A DNA stretch of 10,237 nt from positions 1 through 10,237 of the forward strand of contig NZ_JBBMEY010000054.1 of the NCBI RefSeq assembly GCF_040096285.1, given 5' to 3'. Position numbers and translations under genes: made by a program. Below the pieces are notes generated by a model. The model made no database searches. It worked only from the letters and a program-made list of their open reading frames with translations, and was not told the origin of the DNA. This document shows positions 6,572 to 10,237 of the stretch, one piece after another (position 1 is the first letter of the stretch; each line of letters opens with the position of its first letter). This stretch comes from Ruminococcoides intestinihominis. GTDB taxonomy: Bacteria; Bacillota; Clostridia; Oscillospirales; Acutalibacteraceae.

Positions 6572-7405
6572 CTAAAATTTATAATTTTCTCTTAGCAAGG
6601 TGATTTCTGCTTTATAACCATCTAAATCATTTGGTGTTTCTAGGAAGAAAGGCAAGTCCTTTAGCTTAGGGTGATTGATAACACCAACCAATGCATCTAA
6701 GCCAATACCACCTTCACCGATTTTTTCGTGACGGTCTTTATGACAACCTAAGAAGTTTTTACTGTCGTTTAGGTGGATAGCCTTTAACTTATGAATACCG
6801 ATTACCTTATCAAATTCTTCCAACACATCTTCCAAATTATCCTTAATATCGTAACCACCGTCAAATACATGGCAAGTGTCTAGGCAAACACCCATCTTTT
6901 CATTAAGGGTAACACCATCAAGTATTTCTTTTAATTCCTGAAATTTTGAACCTACTTCTGTACCTTTACCTGCCATAGTTTCTAATAATACAGTTGTAGT
7001 CATATCTTCAAACAAAACTTCATTCAGCTGATTTACAATAAGCTCTATTCCCTTTTCTATTCCTTGTCCCACATGACTACCGGGATGAAAGTTATATAAG
7101 TTGTTTGGCAGATACTCCATTCTTCTTAAATCATCTTTCATTGTTTCTAGGGCGAATTCTCTTGTCTTTTCGGTTTTTGAACAAGGATTAAGGGTATATG
7201 GTGCATGTGCCAGAATTTTCGAAAAGTTATTTTCTTTCATATATTCAAGCAAAGCATTTGTGTCATTAGGGTCAATCTCCTTAGCCTTGCCACCTCTTGG
7301 GTTTCTGGTGAAAAATTGAAATGTATTTGCACCGATTGAAGTAGCCTCTTTGCCACAAGCTAAAAAGCCTTTTGATATTGATAAATGCGCTCCTATATTT
7401 AGCAT
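6572..7405 (-). CDS. nfo: Endonuclease IV (AP endonuclease)
   Basis: Cytoplasmic base-excision-repair enzyme that cleaves DNA 5' of abasic sites, using a three-metal (Zn) centre in a TIM barrel. All nine metal ligands of the E. coli enzyme have counterparts: H67 (LAHAPY), H107 (NFHPGS), E142 (LLETMAG), D176 and H179 (LDTCHVFDGGYD), H211 (IHLNDSK), D224 and H226 (KDRHEKIG), E256 (FFLETPND). The start at 7405 is chosen over an in-frame ATG at 7432, because AAGGAG lies 7 nt upstream and the protein then begins MLNIGAHLSISKG, the conserved N terminus; the upstream ATG lies inside sfsA. Length is 277 residues, family-typical. The gene starts 10 nt after the sfsA stop, which overlaps the binding site (TAAGGAG), so the pair is likely coupled. 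Confidence 0.97.
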   Translation of the reverse strand: MLNIGAHLSISKGFLACGKEATSIGANTFQFFTRNPRGGKAKEIDPNDTNALLEYMKENNFSKILAHAPYTLNPCSKTEKTREFALETMKDDLRRMEYLPNNLYNFHPGSHVGQGIEKGIELIVNQLNEVLFEDMTTTVLLETMAGKGTEVGSKFQELKEILDGVTLNEKMGVCLDTCHVFDGGYDIKDNLEDVLEEFDKVIGIHKLKAIHLNDSKNFLGCHKDRHEKIGEGGIGLDALVGVINHPKLKDLPFFLETPNDLDGYKAEITLLRENYKF

Positions 7406-7415
7406 AATTTTCTCC

Positions 7416-8096
7416 TTATAATTTATAATCAACTTTATCTTTTATTTTAAGTGACTCTTCTGTTACATTACAATCTAAACATAAAATTTCAACACCACTG
7501 TTATAGGCTTTAATCAGTGCATCACCAAAAGCCTTATGTGTCACATTATTAGGTGTAAAGTACTTTACATTATCCATCTGAATAACAAATGCTATTACTG
7601 TATTATAGCCTTGTTCTTTAGCTTTAATCAGTTCTTCAATGTGCTTAATCCCTCTTTCTGTAGGTGCATCGGGAAAAGACACAACACCATCATTCTCAAG
7701 AGTAACACCCTTAACTTCAATCAAATATTTTTCTTCATTACTTTCACAATAAAAATCAATTCTTGATGAACCGTATTTATATTCAGGTTTTATGCAAGTT
7801 AAGTTATCCCTAAATCTGCCACTTTGCAAATACTCATAAAACACCTTGTTAGGGGCTTGACTATCCATATTAATAAGTCTGTCGCCTTTATAAACTGCCA
7901 CAAGGTCATACTGAGTTTTACGGTTAGGGTTGTCACTTTTTTCACACAGTACAGTTGCATTATCAGTTAAAAGTTCCCTACATCTGCCGGTATTCTTAAC
8001 ATGGACAACTTCTTCATTACCGTTTATGTTTACATATGCAATAAATCTATTAGGTCGTTTCAAGAAAATTCCTTTAAAAATTCTGTTATATTTCAT
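7416..8096 (-). CDS. sfsA: SfsA family DNA-binding/nuclease-like protein
   Basis: Recognised from FLKRPNRFIAYV (11-22), VHVKNTGRCREL (31-42), INMDSQAPN (75-83), YGSSRIDFYCE (108-118), LIEVKGVTLE (125-134) and FPDAPTERGIKHIEEL (141-156). The family combines an N-terminal OB-like fold with a C-terminal nuclease-like domain. D114, E127 and K129 fit a D...ExK metal-site pattern. E. coli SfsA was described as a DNA-binding protein that stimulates sugar fermentation genes, but its role in Firmicutes is not established. Length (226) is normal. The ATG has GAGGT 6 nt upstream, and a consensus promoter lies just before that. It is first gene of an operon with nfo, a pairing that would suit a DNA-processing role (inference). 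Confidence 0.95.
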   Translation of the reverse strand: MKYNRIFKGIFLKRPNRFIAYVNINGNEEVVHVKNTGRCRELLTDNATVLCEKSDNPNRKTQYDLVAVYKGDRLINMDSQAPNKVFYEYLQSGRFRDNLTCIKPEYKYGSSRIDFYCESNEEKYLIEVKGVTLENDGVVSFPDAPTERGIKHIEELIKAKEQGYNTVIAFVIQMDNVKYFTPNNVTHKAFGDALIKAYNSGVEILCLDCNVTEESLKIKDKVDYKL

Positions 8097-8106
8097 ATTA
8101 TTACCT

Positions 8107-8142
8107 CATAAAAATTATATTATAAATCAGTAACTTTTTCAA
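8107..8142 (-). promoter_or_regulatory. Promoter of sfsA-nfo
   Basis: On the minus strand, TTGAAA (8142-8137) and TATAAT (8119-8114) are separated by exactly 17 bp, a strong vegetative promoter. Transcription would start near 8107, giving a very short leader with GAGGT almost at its 5' end. Confidence 0.8.
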
Positions 8143-8187
8143 TAATATATAATATGCAAAGTTTTCTTAGTTTGTACAATATAATAA

Positions 8188-8223
8188 TTGTTTTGTAGAG
8201 TTTTGTATGGTATAATATTAATT
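8188..8223 (+). promoter_or_regulatory. Promoter of the 8271-9269 zinc-ribbon gene
   Basis: TTGTTT (8188-8193), a 17-bp spacer and TATAAT (8211-8216). The -10 is preceded by TGG, an extended -10 element. It diverges from the sfsA promoter, and the -35 boxes are about 45 bp apart. The leader to the ATG would be about 48 nt. Confidence 0.8.
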
Positions 8224-8233
8224 GTTAATAATT

Positions 8234-8248
8234 TGTCAAAATATGACA
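8234..8248 (+). promoter_or_regulatory. Dyad TGTCA-N5-TGACA in the leader
   Basis: A perfect 5-bp inverted repeat with spacer AAATA lies about 11-25 nt downstream of the predicted transcription start, before the ribosome binding site. Its position and size would suit a repressor operator. Short dyads occur by chance in AT-rich DNA, so this is tentative. Confidence 0.3.
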
Positions 8249-8270
8249 CAAGACATTATGGAGGAAGATT

Positions 8271-9269
8271 ATGAAATGTAACAAATGTGGTCAGGATATT
8301 CCTGATAACGCAACTTTCTGCACAAATTGTGGTAACAAAATTGAACAGCCACAGCAGAACCCTAACCCAAATGTTCAACAGGCTAACCAAGTTCCAAATC
8401 AGAACCCACAGGCTAACCAAAATTCACAGGCAAATCCAATGCCTAACCAAAACCCACAGGTTAATAACGGTATGCCAAACCAGCAACCACAGTTTAATCA
8501 AAACCCACAGTTCAATCAAGCACCTAACCGTAACCCTCAGTTCAACGGTATGCCTAATCAGAATGTTCCTTATGGCAACCAAGTGCCACAACAGAATGTA
8601 AAGACTGAACCATCACCTATTCTAACTTGGTTTAACAGTGCCAAGGATGTATTCCTAGATTTCTTCAAGAAAGGTTACATTGAAAAGCCAACAACACTTC
8701 TTACAGAAAAGAACCATATGTGGTTAGTGTTTGCAGTTACAATTGTTATCTTAGGTTGTTTAGGTAGTTTATTCTCAGTAATAGGTTCATATTATGCAAG
8801 TACAGCTTTCGCTATTATTTACGGTATTTATAATCCGGCATCAAAATTCTTTGCATTTGGCACAATGATATTTGTAATTGCTAAAATGGCTAAAAATAAT
8901 AAGGTATCTTACATAAATGCACTTAATGCAACATCAGGAGCTTATTTACCGGTAGTATTTTCATTAGCAGTTAACTGTATTTTTAATTTAATTCATACAC
9001 AGTTTGTTAATGGTCAGTTAGTTACATATGTAGCTACTGTTGCTGATGTTATCTTCATTGTATTATTACTTGGTGTTATTGAAAAAGTTGCTGAAGGTAG
9101 CAAGTATGAAAAATCATTATGGTTTAAGTCTCTTTCAATCGCAGGAGCATATATTGCTTATAAAATTGCTGCATTAATTTTGGATACAATTTTCACTGCA
9201 ATTTTTTATGGTACTGATTACTCAAATCTAGCAAGTCTTGTATATGGTGGAGCAAGTATATTCAGCTAA
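8271..9269 (+). CDS. Zinc-ribbon membrane protein with Asn/Gln/Pro-rich linker, Yip1-like
   Basis: Uncharacterised 332-residue protein in three parts. Residues 1-24 are a zinc ribbon with ligands C3, C6, C17 and C20 (CNKC ... CTNC). Residues 25-114 are a disordered linker with degenerate NQNPQ-F/A/V repeats and GMPNQ motifs. Residues 115-332 are a membrane domain with about five hydrophobic segments (roughly 150-172, 176-205, 222-242, 252-270, 288-312). The WFNSAKDVFLDFFKKG...KP lead-in and helix layout recall bacterial Yip1-domain proteins, a family-level guess. GGAGGA sits 5 nt before the ATG. It is monocistronic, with its own promoter and terminator. The next gene has the same head and linker style but a different membrane domain. 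The ribbon and linker probably face the cytoplasm; function is unknown. Confidence 0.9.
   Translation: MKCNKCGQDIPDNATFCTNCGNKIEQPQQNPNPNVQQANQVPNQNPQANQNSQANPMPNQNPQVNNGMPNQQPQFNQNPQFNQAPNRNPQFNGMPNQNVPYGNQVPQQNVKTEPSPILTWFNSAKDVFLDFFKKGYIEKPTTLLTEKNHMWLVFAVTIVILGCLGSLFSVIGSYYASTAFAIIYGIYNPASKFFAFGTMIFVIAKMAKNNKVSYINALNATSGAYLPVVFSLAVNCIFNLIHTQFVNGQLVTYVATVADVIFIVLLLGVIEKVAEGSKYEKSLWFKSLSIAGAYIAYKIAALILDTIFTAIFYGTDYSNLASLVYGGASIFS
8349..8600 (+). repeat. Degenerate repeat encoding the Asn/Gln/Pro-rich linker
   Basis: This segment encodes linker residues 27-110 and is built from degenerate 15-18 bp blocks around AACCAAAACCCACAG that translate as NQNPQ plus one variable residue. The blocks differ at many third codon positions, so the amino-acid pattern rather than the DNA repeat seems to be maintained. 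Confidence 0.75.
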
Positions 9270-9285
9270 TAACAAAATATAAATT

Positions 9286-9312
9286 AGAGAGCCTTTACCG
9301 GCTCTCTTTTTT
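9286..9312 (+). terminator. Terminator of the first zinc-ribbon gene
   Basis: A perfect 8-bp stem, AGAGAGCC / GGCTCTCT (9286-9293 and 9300-9307) with loop TTTACC, runs into a T tract, 16 nt after the stop codon. A textbook intrinsic terminator. Confidence 0.93.
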
Positions 9313-9386
9313 GTTAGTATTTTTAGTAATTATAAAATAAACATTAGTACATATTTTGTGCATTTGTAAATTTATTAACATTTCCC

Positions 9387-9422
9387 TTGTAATATGTCGA
9401 ATTTTGTGTTATACTCAATCGG
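9387..9422 (+). promoter_or_regulatory. Promoter of the second zinc-ribbon gene
   Basis: TTGTAA (9387-9392), a 17-bp spacer and TATACT (9410-9415). The predicted leader of about 53 nt is close to that of the preceding gene, and both leaders end in a TATGGAGGA block before the start codon. Confidence 0.75.
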
Positions 9423-9474
9423 TAATTATTTACAAGTAATTATTTTCTTAAAAAAAGAATATGGAGGACACATT

Positions 9475-9957
9475 ATGAATTGTAAAAACTGTGGTGCAAA
9501 ACTTAAAGATAATGATACTTTCTGTGGTGAATGTGGTGCACCTGTAGAAAATCAACAGAATGTTCAGCAGAACAATTACACACCAAATCAGCAAAATGTA
9601 CAGTATAACAACTACAACCCAAATCAGCAGAATGTAAATGCTGATGGTGTTAGTGAACAGGAAATCAATGACGGTAAGGTTATGGCAGTTCTTTCTTATC
9701 TTGGTTGTCTACTTATTATTCCTGCAATTGCAGCAAACAAGAATAAGTTTGTTCGTTTCCACCTAGGTCAAGGTTTAATCCTATTTATCGCATCAGTAAT
9801 AGGTGGTTTCCTTTCTTTTATCCCTTATGTTGGTACAGTACTTAACTCTGTTGTTTCAATTGTTGTATTTGTATTTATGATTTTGGGCATTGTTAATGCT
9901 TGTCAGGGCAAGATGAAAGGTCTTCCTCTAATCGGCGATATTCAGATTTTTAAATAA
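9475..9957 (+). CDS. Zinc-ribbon membrane protein, DUF4870/Tic20-like
   Basis: Uncharacterised 160-residue protein. C3, C6, C17 and C20 (CKNC ... CGEC) form a zinc ribbon with the same spacing as in the preceding gene. Residues 27-54 are a 12-residue tandem repeat (QQNVQQNNYTPN, QQNVQYNNYNPN, QQNV). Residues 68-160 hold about three membrane segments (68-87, 100-116, 122-143). FVRFHLGQGLILF between the first two resembles the FHxxQ region of DUF4870/Tic20-like proteins. An upstream ATG at 9394 is rejected, because it lies at the promoter -35. The ATG at 9475 has GGAGGA 6 nt upstream and places the ribbon at the N terminus, as in its neighbour. It has its own promoter and terminator. Function is unknown; a cytoplasmic ribbon tethered to the membrane is inferred. 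Confidence 0.9.
   Translation: MNCKNCGAKLKDNDTFCGECGAPVENQQNVQQNNYTPNQQNVQYNNYNPNQQNVNADGVSEQEINDGKVMAVLSYLGCLLIIPAIAANKNKFVRFHLGQGLILFIASVIGGFLSFIPYVGTVLNSVVSIVVFVFMILGIVNACQGKMKGLPLIGDIQIFK
9553..9636 (+). repeat. 36-bp coding tandem repeat, about 2.3 copies
   Basis: Copies at 9553-9588 and 9589-9624 plus a partial at 9625-9636 encode the QQNVQ-x-NNY-x-PN unit. The copies differ mainly at silent or conservative positions, consistent with an old duplication kept for its amino-acid composition. Confidence 0.8.
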
Positions 9958-9993
9958 TTTATAATAATTTATATTAAAAGTTTTTCTATCCAT

Positions 9994-10024
9994 ATGGGAG
10001 TGCAACAATGCACTCCCATTTTTC
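9994..10024 (+). terminator. Terminator of the second zinc-ribbon gene
   Basis: A perfect 11-bp stem, ATGGGAGTGCA / TGCACTCCCAT (9994-10004 and 10009-10019) with loop ACAA, is followed by TTTTTT. It lies 36 nt after the stop codon. It is nearly symmetric and could also stop transcripts arriving from the right. Confidence 0.93.
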
Positions 10025-10176
10025 ATTTGTAGTATATTCTTTGGTTTGTATAGTCGTAATAAAAATTGTAGCTGTCTTAGTATTATAAATTTGTTTTGTC
10101 TGTTGAATAGTATAATTAGTTTTAGAAATTTGGGTTTGTGGTGCTAGATGTAAAGTGTTGAATTTTAGCAAATAAG

Positions 10177-10230
10177 GCTCCCTTGTGTAAAGGGAGCTGT
10201 CGCTCGTAAATTGGAAGAATGACAATTTAC
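10177..10230. repeat. Two-hairpin dispersed-repeat-like sequence
   Basis: The first hairpin is GCTCCCTT / AAGGGAGC (10177-10184 and 10190-10197, loop GTGTA). CTGTCGCTC follows, then a second hairpin, GTAAATTG / CAATTTAC (10206-10213 and 10223-10230). The GGCTCCCTTGTGTAAAGGGAGCTGTC-like head resembles a palindromic repeat I recall as common between genes in Clostridia (memory, not a search). The window ends 7 nt later, so the right boundary is unknown. Confidence 0.6.
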
Positions 10231-10237
10231 TCTTAAA

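Noticed and set aside
9394..9474. N-terminal extension of the second zinc-ribbon gene from an upstream ATG
   Set aside because: The upstream ATG overlaps the promoter region and lies before the predicted transcription start. The ATG at 9475 has GGAGGA at ideal spacing and puts the ribbon at the N terminus.
9461..9478. Five-codon upstream ORF ending in TGA that overlaps the start codon (and a similar one at 8258-8281)
   Set aside because: Its ATG is part of the TATGGAGGA ribosome binding block and has no binding site of its own, so translation is unlikely.
10088..10116. TATAAT at 10111-10116 as a plus-strand promoter
   Set aside because: No acceptable -35 at 16-18 bp and no gene follows within the window.
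9986..10225. Minus-strand ORF of 79 codons at the right end
   Set aside because: It overlaps the 11-bp terminator stem and the two-hairpin repeat, has no good ribosome binding site, and its product looks like translated non-coding AT-rich DNA.

Overview
This is AT-rich DNA with strong GGAGG-type ribosome binding sites, short tightly coupled operons, consensus TTGNNN-17-TATAAT promoters and a lipoprotein PstS. Together these point to a low-GC Gram-positive bacterium, most likely class Clostridia (inference; no rRNA or other marker gene is present). About two thirds of the window is a phosphate-acquisition region. The rest is a small DNA-maintenance operon and two related zinc-ribbon membrane protein genes.

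Layout, left to right. Positions 1-218 hold no gene; the left edge is a 21-bp tandem repeat with helically phased T tracts. On the minus strand, 219-1964 encodes a Na/Pi-cotransporter-family protein with a C-terminal PhoU domain. It has its own upstream Pho-box-like repeats and is separated from the next operon by an intrinsic terminator. The minus-strand operon pstS-pstC-pstA-pstB-phoU (6206 down to 2157) encodes a complete high-affinity phosphate ABC importer plus its PhoU regulator. Overlaps or gaps of only a few bases join pstC to phoU, and a stem-loop separates pstS from pstC. A regular array of TTAACA-like half-sites lies upstream of pstS. The 365-bp gap at 6207-6571 holds this promoter region, an intrinsic terminator and a ~125-bp element bounded by long inverted repeats. 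Next come nfo (endonuclease IV) and sfsA, coupled on the minus strand behind a consensus promoter. Diverging from sfsA are two plus-strand genes (8271-9269 and 9475-9957). Each encodes an N-terminal C-x2-C/C-x2-C zinc ribbon, an Asn/Gln/Pro-rich linker and a multi-pass membrane domain, and each has its own promoter and terminator. The right edge carries a two-hairpin sequence resembling a dispersed palindromic repeat.

How they fit together. PstS captures phosphate at the outer membrane face, PstC/PstA form the channel, PstB powers it and PhoU links uptake to signalling. The Na/Pi protein is a second phosphate transporter with a built-in PhoU module. The shared TTTAACA-type repeats upstream of pstS and of this gene suggest both respond to a PhoP/PhoB-type regulator, although no two-component genes lie in the window.

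The most striking observation is that PstS is circularly permuted. The half carrying the SREDGSGTR phosphate loop, normally second, comes first, and the half with the AGSTSVAP and DIGMSSRE motifs, normally first, comes last. The cut falls where the two halves normally join, and both sets of ligand-binding motifs are kept.
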